Positions 1 through 6,366 are shown, counted from the first letter of the stretch. The stretch: 36,274 nt of DNA from a virus (IMGVR_UViG_3300037247_000965:1-36274), one strand, 5' to 3'. Program-made: numbers and translations. The notes: generated by a model not told the origin, from the letters alone.

Positions 1-43
1 GGAGGGTTCGCCTGAAAAGCTCTCCCTAAAGGGGAAGAAGTGA
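1..43 (+). CDS. 3' end of a truncated upstream CDS
   Basis: Reading from base 2, thirteen codons are open and end in TGA at 41-43. That stop overlaps the GTG start of the next gene in a GTGA arrangement, the same stop/start coupling used throughout this gene run. The visible tail is lysine-rich. Nothing can be said about function because the gene lies almost entirely outside the window. Confidence 0.4.
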   Translation, partial: EGSPEKLSLKGKK

Positions 44-267
44 CGAGGCTAACGGCACAAGACCGAGAGTTAGTTAAACAGATGGACTCAGCGAGGGAGT
101 TGCTGAAACGGTTCGGGCTTCGTTTGCGCGGATATGACCCAGGCGTAACCGCCGATGATTCACTGGGGCGAAGGTACGAGTTCGGCCACTACGAATGGGA
201 ATGGCTCGAACCGATTCTCAAGAGAGCAGGCCCAGCACCCCCACCTGCCCAGGCAGGCAAGCCGTGA
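40..267 (+). CDS. hypothetical phage early protein, 75 aa
   Basis: Starts at GTG 40, overlapping the stop of the preceding reading frame, with a purine-rich stretch (AAGGGGAAG) just upstream as ribosome binding site. The protein is charged and probably helical at its start, has an aromatic patch (HYEWEWLEPI, about residues 50-59) and ends in a proline/alanine-rich tail. It is the first complete gene of a plus-strand run of small overlapping genes to about 4.0 kb. I do not recognise a family. The short size and coupling fit a phage accessory protein. Confidence 0.6.
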   Translation: MTRLTAQDRELVKQMDSARELLKRFGLRLRGYDPGVTADDSLGRRYEFGHYEWEWLEPILKRAGPAPPPAQAGKP

Positions 268-281
268 GAGGGGGAGTAGAT

Positions 282-449
282 ATGGTCGCACAGTTTGGAT
301 ACTGGATGGACGAACTTAGAGCCATTGCAATCAGAGAGTTCGGGTACACCTACAATTCTGCTGAGAGCATGGACGAATCAGCATTCCTTGAGTTTTGGGA
401 AGACGGAATATCGCCGAAAGACGCAATGCGAGAGGAAACAACCCCATGA
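282..449 (+). CDS. small acidic protein directly upstream of fic, 55 aa
   Basis: ATG 282 was preferred to an upstream ATG because it follows a clear Shine-Dalgarno (GAGAGGGGGAG) and avoids overlap with the previous gene. The 55-residue product is acidic and helical, with W8, a run SAFLEFWEDG (33-42) and the pattern GISPKDA (42-48). Its stop overlaps the start of the Fic gene (ATGA at 446-449), so the two are probably translationally coupled. Known class I Fic enzymes are held inactive by a small protein encoded immediately upstream that carries an S/T-x-x-x-E-G/N motif. Here S33-x-x-x-E37 is present but followed by F, not G or N. An antitoxin role is therefore only a positional guess. Confidence 0.6.
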   Translation: MVAQFGYWMDELRAIAIREFGYTYNSAESMDESAFLEFWEDGISPKDAMREETTP

Positions 450-922
450 CCCCCAAGCCCGCTCAGGTTATCAACACGAAAGCTATCTTGGAGTTTATCT
501 GTGACGAGGTTGAGCGACAGGGATGGGATTTGGCGACAGAGGACGGGTTTCGCCGCGTCATGTGGATGATTGATGCATGGGATTATTCCTTAATGTGGCA
601 AGACGAAGCCTTCTGTGAAGAATACCTGTTAGCCATTGCTGGCATGGTTGAAAAGGTGAAGAACGGATATGGCTATCGCACAGTGGGGGTGCGCGTCGGC
701 CCCCGCATCTGTCCCCAAGCCCAAGAGGTTCCGGGCCTAATCAAACGACTCTTTGAGAGCCGCAACAGCCTGACGCCGGATGAGTTTTATGTGCGCTTCC
801 AAGAGGTTCATCCTTTCGTTGATGGAAATGGGCGCACTGGCAAGATTCTACACAACTGGCTGCTGGGAACTCTCCACAACCCCGTGCTCATCAAAGACTA
901 TTTCGGTGGGGGGAATCCATAA
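446..922 (+). CDS. fic: Fic-domain protein (probable AMP- or nucleotide-transferase)
   Basis: 158 residues from ATG 446. The Fic active-site motif is present at residues 122-133 as HPFVDGNGRTGK: catalytic His122, phosphate-binding GNGR (127-130) and a Lys where most members have Arg. The stretch before it (RTVGVRVGPR, 78-87) fits the Fic flap hairpin that positions the target. Fic enzymes transfer AMP or another phosphate-containing moiety to hydroxyl side chains of target proteins. The DGNGR form points to AMPylation rather than the Doc kinase type, which lacks that second glycine. The protein is close to a minimal Fic core. It overlaps a 55-aa gene upstream by 4 nt and a winged-helix-like gene downstream by 1 nt. 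The target is unknown; phage copies may modify a host protein or form a toxin-antitoxin unit. Confidence 0.85.
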   Translation: MTPKPAQVINTKAILEFICDEVERQGWDLATEDGFRRVMWMIDAWDYSLMWQDEAFCEEYLLAIAGMVEKVKNGYGYRTVGVRVGPRICPQAQEVPGLIKRLFESRNSLTPDEFYVRFQEVHPFVDGNGRTGKILHNWLLGTLHNPVLIKDYFGGGNP

Positions 923-1206
923 TGGCAAAGCCTGCTCAGGATAAACCCGCAGGGAAGGTTAAGTTGACGAAGGCAGCCCTTAATGTACTCAGATTGCTAC
1001 TGGATGGAGATTTGGTTCGGCTACAAGGCGAAGAGAATTATGTGCGGGCCTATACCAGTAGCGCCAAGATGCGTATTCATCCAAGAACCATGCGCTTCCT
1101 TGAGGACAACAGCTTGGCAAAAAAGAAAGATGTTCTTACATGGTCGGGGTTCGCAACTGGTATCACCTCACTTGGCCGTCGTGCCTTGAAGGAGTCCAGC
1201 AAATGA
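922..1206 (+). CDS. winged-helix-like small protein, 94 aa
   Basis: ATG 922 overlaps the TAA of the Fic gene (TAATG). After a short basic lead there is a helix-rich half (LTKAALNVLRLLLDG, about 15-29), then HPRTMRFLEDNSLAKKKD, and a C-terminal segment (GITSLGRRALKES) typical of the last strand and helix of MarR/PadR-like winged-helix domains. I infer a nucleic-acid-binding fold from this pattern only. Coupling to fic makes it a candidate regulator of that gene or part of the same functional unit. Confidence 0.55.
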   Translation: MAKPAQDKPAGKVKLTKAALNVLRLLLDGDLVRLQGEENYVRAYTSSAKMRIHPRTMRFLEDNSLAKKKDVLTWSGFATGITSLGRRALKESSK

Positions 1207-1442
1207 AAAAGCCCAAGCGCAAGAAGCCTGAGCCGAAGTTTTGGAAAGGGCAGGTGGTCACAATGGCTGATGACAAAGAGGGCTACCTGTTCCGCGTGGC
1301 GAAGGTTTCCAACGCATCATGTCCCGAATTTCAGTACCTGGATGAGTCAGCAATATTGCGTTACGGCACCCTGTGGCACGACGAATCAGAACTTCGCCCC
1401 CTCACCGCAACCGAGATAGGCCCCAGGAGGAATCGAGGCTGA
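1203..1442 (+). CDS. small basic protein, 79 aa, KPxFxxGQVV family
   Basis: ATG 1203 overlaps the previous stop (ATGA). The first dozen residues are almost all Lys, Arg or Pro, followed by PKFWKGQVVTM, a beta-rich SH3-like opening, and later YGTLWHDESELRPLT. The same opening (KPKFKVGQVV) recurs in the truncated gene at 36115, so these are probably paralogues. The fold may be a small beta-barrel. No function is assigned. Confidence 0.6.
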   Translation: MKKPKRKKPEPKFWKGQVVTMADDKEGYLFRVAKVSNASCPEFQYLDESAILRYGTLWHDESELRPLTATEIGPRRNRG

Positions 1443-1606
1443 TGAGTAAGAAGATAAGCAAGCGGGAGCAAAGGTTGAAGGAGCAGATATTTTCACTCCA
1501 CGCGCAAGTAAGAAATCTCCACGAACAAATAATTGATTGGAAGCGTCTGTGCCGCTGGCGTGCCAGCCAAGTCTATAGAATTCAGAGGATAGCCAATGAG
1601 CGATAG
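1442..1606 (+). CDS. short basic coiled-coil protein, 54 aa
   Basis: ATG 1442 overlaps the stop of the previous gene (TGATG). The protein is basic and predicted to be one long helix with heptad-like spacing (REQRLKEQIFSLHAQVRNL, about 8-26) followed by a tryptophan/arginine-rich end (WKRLCRWRASQ). Such small helical proteins are common in phage early regions, where some bind nucleic acid or host enzymes. No family recognised. Confidence 0.55.
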   Translation: MSKKISKREQRLKEQIFSLHAQVRNLHEQIIDWKRLCRWRASQVYRIQRIANER

Positions 1607-1844
1607 CAAAAAGCCCACGGTGAGTGAGATCGAGGCGCGTGAATTGGCTGCCAGGGTATCTCCTTCGTATCCTAATGCCGCTGACATCCCCTACCTACTC
1701 GACTTGGTTAAGAGGCTGGGAGGGATGACTAACAGACTAATTTTTAGTCATCACCACGATAGACACGAGGGCCTTGAATGGGAGGACTGTGATTATCCGA
1801 AGTGTCGTGCAGCCCGCGCACTCCTGAAGGAGATCAAGCAATGA
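1596..1844 (+). CDS. hypothetical protein, 82 aa
   Basis: Starts at ATG 1596, overlapping the previous gene by 11 nt. The middle holds the run SHHHDRHEG (about 51-59) followed by CDYPKC, which could form a small metal site. The C-terminal helix (ARALLKEIKQ) resembles the ends of several unassigned phage early proteins. Its stop overlaps the next ATG at 1841. No function can be supported. Confidence 0.55.
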   Translation: MSDSKKPTVSEIEARELAARVSPSYPNAADIPYLLDLVKRLGGMTNRLIFSHHHDRHEGLEWEDCDYPKCRAARALLKEIKQ

Positions 1845-2110
1845 CCGACACGATGATCAAGGTTGCGATGTTTCTTGGAGACAATGGAGAAGCAGCACTC
1901 TCTAGGGAACTATTTGCTGAAATCGAGCGCCTCCTAGCCGACGAGCGGGAGAAGATGAGAGAGATGTGCGTCAAGGCCGTCAAAGAACTGTGGCGCGAGG
2001 GTGAGGAAATGGATGAGCGGCAGAGAGGATACATCAGGGCGGTGAGAGATAGTACCTCCACAATCCGCCAACTCGACCTCACCGCGCCAGGTGACAAGGG
2101 GGAGAAATGA
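1841..2110 (+). CDS. hypothetical helical protein, 89 aa
   Basis: Start chosen at ATG 1841, which overlaps the previous stop (ATGA), rather than at an upstream in-frame ATG inside the preceding gene. The protein is acidic and mostly helical, with a long charged helix (residues about 25-60) containing many Glu and Arg. It overlaps the next gene by 4 nt (ATGA at 2107). No recognisable domain. Confidence 0.55.
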   Translation: MTDTMIKVAMFLGDNGEAALSRELFAEIERLLADEREKMREMCVKAVKELWREGEEMDERQRGYIRAVRDSTSTIRQLDLTAPGDKGEK

Positions 2111-2616
2111 GTGAGACAAGCTTGGTGGAGCGTAGGGCAGTTTTCGTCTATGACGCCGCACGGATTGCGGCTATCGCGGCCAAAGCTCCAATTATTCCAG
2201 TTGTGTGGAATGAGCGAGAGGAAGATTTCCGTCACCAATTCCTTGCAGTAATTGAACGCCAGTGTGGCCCACAGAGGTCTAATTCGCCAGAGGAACTTCA
2301 CGGTAGCTGGATGCAGGCGTACCTGAGTAATAGCTGGGTGTATGGGGTGGAATATGACCGCGAGAAGCGCACGCACCCTGACCTTGTTCCTTACTCTCAA
2401 TTGGGGCAACTAGAGCGCGACAAGGATGCCGTGTTCGTGGCGTTGTGTGAGATTGCCAGAAGTTACGTTTATGACGACCTCACTAAAGACCTTGCAGCTA
2501 GTAGCAGGGAGAAGGGTCAACCAACAGCAGAAGAAGTCCAAGCGGCTAGTGCTGCTCTTGAGAAGAAGTCCATTGGCAAGTTGATCGTGGATGAGGGCGG
2601 GGAGGAGAAGGTATGA
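2107..2616 (+). CDS. RyR-domain protein, 169 aa
   Basis: Residues about 60-115 match the RyR (ryanodine-receptor repeat) domain: HGSW (65-68), a second Trp at 77 with Gly80, the hallmark KRTHPDLVPY (87-96), then L99 and an E-x-x-K/D-rich helix. RyR domains are known in phage and bacterial proteins as well as in animal calcium-release channels. In prokaryotes they have been proposed to sense or bind nucleotides, but no enzymatic activity is established. The N-terminal half has an alanine-rich helix. The C-terminal 50 residues are charged and probably an extension. It is coupled to its neighbours by 4-nt overlaps on both sides, so it is expressed with the early run. Confidence 0.75.
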   Translation: MSETSLVERRAVFVYDAARIAAIAAKAPIIPVVWNEREEDFRHQFLAVIERQCGPQRSNSPEELHGSWMQAYLSNSWVYGVEYDREKRTHPDLVPYSQLGQLERDKDAVFVALCEIARSYVYDDLTKDLAASSREKGQPTAEEVQAASAALEKKSIGKLIVDEGGEEKV

Positions 2617-3269
2617 GCGTTGCTGGGAGAGAAGGCAGAGAACACGACAAGCGCATTCGGGCGGAAGTGTTGGCGGCGTGTATCAATGCAACCTGTGCCC
2701 TGTGTCGCGCTGGAGAGAAGCCTTACCTCCAGTCGTTTGGCGGGAAGAATTGGGAAGGGAGGTATCAGGCATGGGTTCACGATATGAAAATAGAGGGTCG
2801 CGTTGAGGTTCAAACCTGCCCAGCCGATGCAATGCACTCACTCCAACCCGCCGCCAAAGACCTGGAAGAGTTGCTCGACAAGGCCCATGAAGCCGCACTG
2901 CCTCATGCCGCCGAACAGTTGTTCAAAGCACTCACTGAAGGGGGCGAGTTCGCTGTTGGTAGTCCGCTCGACAAGGCCAAGAAGCGTGTGGAAGAGTTGC
3001 GTTCTCGCAGTTATCGGGATGGGGCAACAGGGGCAGCGGTATGGTTCGTCAAGCTACTCCACGGCCACCCTGAAGACCCTCCGCAGATGGGATGCAAACC
3101 TGAAGCCATTGTTGAAAAGCTGGAAGAGTTGCTGCGGGAAGAGCGGTTAGATGAAGCGAGGCTGTGGCAATCTAAGTGCTTACCTGATTATCCGCCGCAG
3201 CCATCAGCTTGGGGGCCACAACGTATTTCTGAGCTAGAGAAGGCCCGCGCCAGTGAGGGAAAGGGATGA
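2613..3269 (+). CDS. hypothetical protein with internal helical repeats, 218 aa
   Basis: ATG 2613 overlaps the RyR gene stop. Near the N-terminus is a Cys pair (C28-x-x-C31), with a further Cys near residue 71. The rest is helical with three loosely similar segments around KDLEELLDKA, KKRVEELRSR and VEKLEELLREERLDEARLW, suggesting a degenerate helical repeat or scaffold-like fold. The C-terminus is proline-containing and basic. I do not recognise a family. The length, about twice that of its neighbours, suggests a multi-part protein. Confidence 0.6.
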   Translation: MSVAGREGREHDKRIRAEVLAACINATCALCRAGEKPYLQSFGGKNWEGRYQAWVHDMKIEGRVEVQTCPADAMHSLQPAAKDLEELLDKAHEAALPHAAEQLFKALTEGGEFAVGSPLDKAKKRVEELRSRSYRDGATGAAVWFVKLLHGHPEDPPQMGCKPEAIVEKLEELLREERLDEARLWQSKCLPDYPPQPSAWGPQRISELEKARASEGKG

Positions 3270-3469
3270 AATCCTGCCACTGCGGAGCGCAGTCTAAGGT
3301 AAGCTGCAACCAGTGTGGGGCGGATTTATGTGGGGGCGGGAATTGCACCCGAACGCACGAGAAGGTCTGCCGGCCGCTTCCGATTACAGCGGACCTACAC
3401 CAGCTTCGGGCAGAGGAGCAAAGGCCGCACGGTGGAGTTTGTAGGAGGAATGATGTTAGGCGTCTATGA
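3266..3469 (+). CDS. small Cys/His zinc-finger-like protein, 67 aa
   Basis: ATG 3266 overlaps the preceding stop (ATGA). The first 37 residues are Cys/His-rich (C4, C6, C14, C17, C22, C27, H31, C35), a spacing like a compact B-box or double zinc finger. The remainder is basic and lacks structure I can recognise. The gene ends inside the next one, whose start lies on a separate strong Shine-Dalgarno. Zinc binding is inferred from spacing only. Confidence 0.55.
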   Translation: MKSCHCGAQSKVSCNQCGADLCGGGNCTRTHEKVCRPLPITADLHQLRAEEQRPHGGVCRRNDVRRL

Positions 3470-3659
3470 ATCGCCGTCCCGTTGGTGGAGAAGGAGACAC
3501 ATTCTCTCGTTCACAATTTGGCCCGACTGGTTGGCGCAATGGCTCTGTCCGCATCGTAGAAGATTTCCAACAGGCCACGCTAACTGGGAAGATGGGAGCA
3601 GTTCCTACTTCACGACTTGCCCAGATTGCTACAAACTGATGGTAGAGGAACGGAAGTGA
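3453..3659 (+). CDS. hypothetical protein with Cys pair, 68 aa
   Basis: A perfect AGGAGG at 3443-3448 stands 4 nt before ATG 3453 (1 nt before the alternative ATG 3450), deciding the start against much longer upstream openings. The protein is aromatic-rich (many Trp and Phe) and ends with YFTTCPDCYKLMVEERK, a single C-x-x-C that could pair with an upstream Cys to hold zinc. Function unknown. A repeated RBS block begins immediately after its stop. Confidence 0.5.
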   Translation: MLGVYESPSRWWRRRHILSFTIWPDWLAQWLCPHRRRFPTGHANWEDGSSSYFTTCPDCYKLMVEERK

Positions 3660-3682
3660 GCGCAACAGGCGCAAGAAGGAAG
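3660..3682 (+). repeat. direct repeat (copy A), RBS block before the lipoprotein gene
   Basis: A 23-nt block containing GCGCAA twice and an AAGAAGGAAG ribosome binding site, beginning on the base after a stop codon. It matches 3996-4018 at 20 of 23 positions. The two copies bracket the lipoprotein gene, so they may be the recombination edges of a gene cassette. Confidence 0.6.
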
Positions 3683-3689
3683 GATTGAA

Positions 3690-3995
3690 ATGAAACAACT
3701 GGCCGCATTGCTCTTCGTCGTGTTCGTGTCTTTTGGCTGCTCTACCGAAAAACCGCCGCCACAAGCAAGAGGGCAGCAGGAATGGAAAAGGATTTCTGAC
3801 TCTCTCTACAAAGACAACTGGGCCTGGGTGTGCCTGGCGAGTGGACGCATGGATGACGGGACAGTGAGGCTGAACAGCAGAGGGGAGTGGGCAGTCTTCG
3901 TGCGCGGTGGCGGTTATGGGGAATTTGAAACCAAAGAGCAAGGGCAACACCAAGCCGAGAGGATGTTCAAGTTGAAGGGGCTTAGTTGTCCATAG
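3690..3995 (+). CDS. probable lipoprotein, 101 aa
   Basis: The N-terminus is a short basic start (MKQ), a hydrophobic core, and SFGC with Cys17 at the lipid-modification position. This resembles a type II signal peptide, though Phe at -2 is not ideal. The mature part contains tryptophans and a glycine-rich segment (VRGGGYGEFE). Phage-encoded lipoproteins in early regions are known to block receptors or DNA entry of competing phages (for example T5 Llp). That role is only a suggestion here. The gene is bracketed by a 23-nt direct repeat. Confidence 0.6.
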   Translation: MKQLAALLFVVFVSFGCSTEKPPPQARGQQEWKRISDSLYKDNWAWVCLASGRMDDGTVRLNSRGEWAVFVRGGGYGEFETKEQGQHQAERMFKLKGLSCP

Positions 3996-4137
3996 GCGCA
4001 ACCAGCGCAAGAAGGGAGTGATGCCGAGTGGAAAGGAATCTAGGTTCTGACCCGAACAATGTAACGTAGCGGGGGCTCACCGAGCCGCGAACGAGTGAGG
4101 ACAGCGGGAAGAGTAAAAGCCACGCGAACACCAGGGA
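3996..4137. repeat. direct repeat (copy B) plus gene-free junction
   Basis: Positions 3996-4018 repeat the RBS block of 3660-3682. An ATG at 4020 follows but reaches a stop after only nine codons, so the second copy now precedes no gene, as if one had been lost. The remaining bases separate two gene runs that point toward each other. They contain a short hairpin (GGCTC, 3-nt loop, GAGCC) near 4070 without a T-tract. I see no strong intrinsic terminator. Confidence 0.5.
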
Positions 4138-4404
4138 TCAGGCGCGGGGATGAGCTTTGTTGTACACTCGCCGCAATTCTTTAGTGGTAGGCTTCGGTCG
4201 CACGAATCCGCACCGGCACTTGTTGGTCCAGATCGAGAACCTATGGGAGCGGAACAGCTTGCACTTGGGCCACTTCCGCGGTCGCCCTGTTCTCAGACGA
4301 TTGGCCCTGGTCTTGGCTTTGGATTTGACCTTGCCGCCCTTCCGCCCCCGACACGCAGGGCAGAAGGAGACTAGCTTGACTCCACATTTAGGGCAGTTAG
4401 CCAC
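4138..4404 (-). CDS. zinc-ribbon basic protein, 88 aa
   Basis: Last gene of the minus-strand operon. It begins MANCPKCG and continues to FCPACRGRKGG, giving two C-x-x-C knuckles (C4/C7 and C15/C18) of a zinc ribbon. A long Lys/Arg-rich stretch and a second Cys cluster (NKCRCGF) follow. The high positive charge suggests nucleic-acid binding. It overlaps the upstream gene by 8 nt. Confidence 0.6.
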   Translation of the reverse strand: MANCPKCGVKLVSFCPACRGRKGGKVKSKAKTRANRLRTGRPRKWPKCKLFRSHRFSIWTNKCRCGFVRPKPTTKELRRVYNKAHPRA

Positions 4405-4609
4405 GAGATTTTCTCTTTGGCCTCTTCTTGACCTTCTTCTTGTGTTCGTGTTCGTCCAATTCCTCTAAGGCATCTTCAAGTTCCCTCTCAATAGCCATAA
4501 TCACAAAGAGCGTGCAACGCCCCTTATCAGCCAACCCTTTCTTCTTGTAAAAGAGGGCAATGGCCTTTCTGTCCCGTTCATCCAACTCGAATGCCGTTAG
4601 GATTTGCAT
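4397..4609 (-). CDS. hypothetical charged protein, 70 aa
   Basis: Minus-strand gene overlapping the zinc-ribbon gene. The product has an N-terminal amphipathic part (LDERDRKAIALFYKK), a central hydrophobic strand, an acidic helix (ELEDALEELDEHE) and a strongly basic C-terminal tail (KKKVKKRPKRKSR). No domain recognised. A gap of about 100 nt separates it from the upstream gene; I see no further gene in that gap. Confidence 0.5.
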   Translation of the reverse strand: MQILTAFELDERDRKAIALFYKKKGLADKGRCTLFVIMAIERELEDALEELDEHEHKKKVKKRPKRKSRG

Positions 4610-4707
4610 GGCAACGACCTCAGCAGGAAAAGTTTAGCCATAGCGTGCTTAGACTCTAGCACTCCCCCCAACCCTCCGTAAAGCTCCTGAAGGGCTGGGA
4701 GTTGGGG

Positions 4708-5133
4708 CTAGTTGTCGAACCAGAATACGATCCGGGCGTCTTGTAAGCCCTCTGGATAGTCATACGAATTTGTGTGAAAGTCCCAGCGGTTCCCAAAGAG
4801 ATAACCCAAACCACGAAACTCCCAGCCGAGCCAATCTTTATCAGCGTGGCGTTCATCGTACCACTCGACCAGCGCGGCCAATTCTTTACAGCCCAGCCAA
4901 GAGTGGGAGTGTCCATCAACGCCCCAGTGCTGCTCAGCGTCAAAGCGAGTCGTGAAGGTTATATCACTTGGCAGTCCACGCGGACTTGCGATTGTCTCTA
5001 TTCCTTCGGCCTCCCGAACGCCTGCCATCCGGGTAAAGAGCGCGTAGTCCCTGCCAATATCTGGCTGAGAGTAGTGGTGCCACTCTCCATTTACCTTGAT
5101 TTCAGTGTGTGCATGTATATCGCAGCCCATCAT
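4708..5133 (-). CDS. conserved phage protein of the MGCDIH type, 141 aa
   Basis: Begins MMGCDIHAHTEIKVNG and continues with RDYALFTRMAGVRE, PRGLPSDIT and DGHSHSWLG, a pattern I recognise from uncharacterised proteins widespread in phage genomes. The clustered Asp and His residues (CDIHAH, DGHSHS) suggest a metal-binding site, but no activity is established for the family. A good ribosome binding site (GAGGTG) lies just upstream on the minus strand. It sits in the middle of the minus-strand operon. Confidence 0.7.
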   Translation of the reverse strand: MMGCDIHAHTEIKVNGEWHHYSQPDIGRDYALFTRMAGVREAEGIETIASPRGLPSDITFTTRFDAEQHWGVDGHSHSWLGCKELAALVEWYDERHADKDWLGWEFRGLGYLFGNRWDFHTNSYDYPEGLQDARIVFWFDN

Positions 5134-5199
5134 TTCACCTCAGCGGAAGTATCCGCTCACTGGCCTACTCCGTAGAGCGGCCAGCAGCCGGGCACTGGG

Positions 5200-5412
5200 C
5201 TAGTCAACGTCCTCGACAGTGTGCAGGATATAAACGTCGCGCCACTCTCCCTTGCAATCCTGACAGCGCACCGTCCTCCATGCCTGCAAGCCTTCATGTG
5301 CGCTAAAATCTGCGCTGATGTGGGGAGAGGAGCAAAACGGGCATTCATTGTACTTCGCTTGTATATACTCTCGCTTCTGCTTCTCGGTTAGCTTCTGCTT
5401 AATCTCGTTCAT
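5200..5412 (-). CDS. zinc-ribbon protein, 70 aa
   Basis: Contains ECPFCSSPHI (C28/C31 region) and VRCQDCKGEW (second C-x-x-C), the two knuckles of a classic zinc ribbon separated by about 20 residues. The N-terminus is a charged helix. It starts after a strong GGAGG and overlaps the upstream gene's end. Small zinc ribbons of this kind occur in phage early genes; the partner is unknown. Confidence 0.65.
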   Translation of the reverse strand: MNEIKQKLTEKQKREYIQAKYNECPFCSSPHISADFSAHEGLQAWRTVRCQDCKGEWRDVYILHTVEDVD

Positions 5413-5590
5413 CTTCTTTTCCTCCCTGTTCTTCTTCTGGATTCAGTACAAACAAACCCTCTTTCTTGCGCTGGGCGTTGTAGGCCACTTCATCGGGCGT
5501 ATCGTAGGGAAACTGGTCGGACGTAAAGAGCGCCGCAGTACCCGGCTCCTTATCCCCCAGCAGCCTCAGTTGACGCTTACGCTTTGCCAT
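5399..5590 (-). CDS. hypothetical protein, 63 aa
   Basis: A basic start (MAKRKRQLRLLG) leads into a region with FPYDTPDEVAYNAQRKK, then a highly acidic tail. The ribosome binding site is weak. It overlaps the zinc-ribbon gene by 14 nt at its 3' end. No recognisable domain. It is kept as a gene because it continues the operon with the same stop/start overlap style. Confidence 0.5.
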   Translation of the reverse strand: MAKRKRQLRLLGDKEPGTAALFTSDQFPYDTPDEVAYNAQRKKEGLFVLNPEEEQGGKEDERD

Positions 5591-5633
5591 AGCAGTTCTC
5601 AGCCTGCACCCCAGAGGATGCAGACGGCGAGTG

Positions 5634-5837
5634 CTAGAGTCTTACCCCGTCTCCTGGTGGGACGTAGTTCTGCGCGTAGCGGTCCCAAACGTAGCCGCGC
5701 GATTTCAGTTCCTCAATACAGCGCCGGCAATAGTCGCCACGAACCAGTCGGCCGGTTTCCGGTTCGCACCGTGGACACCTATCGCACCGCCAGCAACACC
5801 TATTCCGTGGATGGATCCCGCAAGTAACTATTCCCAT
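5634..5837 (-). CDS. cysteine-rich zinc-finger-like protein, 67 aa
   Basis: Nine cysteines in 67 residues, including CCWRCDRCPRC (about 14-24) and YCRRC (about 36-40), a spacing expected for one or two zinc-binding knuckles. A C-terminal aromatic segment (WDRYAQNYVPPG) ends the protein. Its ATG overlaps the stop of the upstream gene (TGATG) and follows AAGGGGTG. No specific family recognised. Confidence 0.6.
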   Translation of the reverse strand: MGIVTCGIHPRNRCCWRCDRCPRCEPETGRLVRGDYCRRCIEELKSRGYVWDRYAQNYVPPGDGVRL

Positions 5838-6193
5838 CAGAGCACCCCTTGTGCACGTTCCATTGCTTCGTCGTCGAACACCTGCTGCTCGTTGTTAAGT
5901 GGGGTGGAGCCGTAGCAATCGCGCGGATCGCCAGCCCGCATCCTGGGCCGAAAGACTCCGCACGGATGCTGCCAAGCCTGCCGGTTGCTGCTCCAGTGGA
6001 AACCCTCGAACCGCAGCCAAGCCAGAACTCCCCTAGCGGGCTTGTCAGGAAACTCCACCCAAACCCACGACCCAACGATGCGGGCATGAGGTTGAATGGC
6101 AGGATTAGACGCGCAGACAGCGACCACTTCCTCAGTGGACCGCAGCCGCCGCTGGCGCCATGCTTGCCTTTCTTCTTGTGTGTACTTTGCCAT
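5837..6193 (-). CDS. conserved hypothetical phage protein, 118 aa
   Basis: Basic helical N-terminus (MAKYTQEERQAWRQRRLR), then VGSWVWVEFPDKP and LRFEGFHWSSNRQAWQHPCG. The latter pattern (a short strand, then a W-containing turn ending in W-Q-H) recurs in small phage and plasmid proteins whose role is unknown. A strong ribosome binding site (GGAAGGAAGG) precedes ATG at 6193. It is the second gene of the operon behind the TTGACA promoter. Confidence 0.6.
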   Translation of the reverse strand: MAKYTQEERQAWRQRRLRSTEEVVAVCASNPAIQPHARIVGSWVWVEFPDKPARGVLAWLRFEGFHWSSNRQAWQHPCGVFRPRMRAGDPRDCYGSTPLNNEQQVFDDEAMERAQGVL

Positions 6194-6210
6194 TGGTTCA
6201 CCTTCCTTCC

Positions 6211-6312
6211 CTAGTCAAAGAATGTGCCGTTGATTAGGACGGCGAGAACGATTAACAGGAGAGTTAAGCCGCCGAAGAAAACCAGAAAAGCTAGGAACGG
6301 TGTCATAGTCAT
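6211..6312 (-). CDS. 33-aa single-helix membrane microprotein, first gene of the minus operon
   Basis: A reading frame of 33 codons. It has a GGAGG ribosome binding site 8 nt before ATG at 6312 (a second ATG lies at 6306), and a near-consensus promoter begins about 25 nt further upstream. After a short polar start, residues 5-28 are almost entirely hydrophobic (FLAFLVFFGG and LTLLLIVLAVLI), followed by a short polar tail, so it should be one membrane-spanning helix. Being promoter-proximal with a strong RBS, it should be the best-expressed product of this operon. Its role is unknown. Small phage membrane proteins can act in superinfection exclusion or membrane stress. Confidence 0.65.
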   Translation of the reverse strand: MTMTPFLAFLVFFGGLTLLLIVLAVLINGTFFD

Positions 6313-6337
6313 TGCAGTTGCCTCCATCACAAACACC

Positions 6338-6366
6338 AGCATAACACAGCACGCTTACTTTGTCAA
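6338..6366 (-). promoter_or_regulatory. sigma-70-type promoter for the minus-strand operon
   Basis: On the minus strand, TTGACA (complement of 6361-6366), a 17-nt spacer and TATGCT (complement of 6338-6343) form a near-consensus promoter. The leader to the first ATG at 6312 would be about 20 nt and contains GGAGG. This fits early transcription by host RNA polymerase. Confidence 0.75.

Noticed and set aside
4020-4049. Nine-codon frame after the second RBS repeat
   Set aside because: Too short to call a gene; kept only as evidence of a lost cassette.
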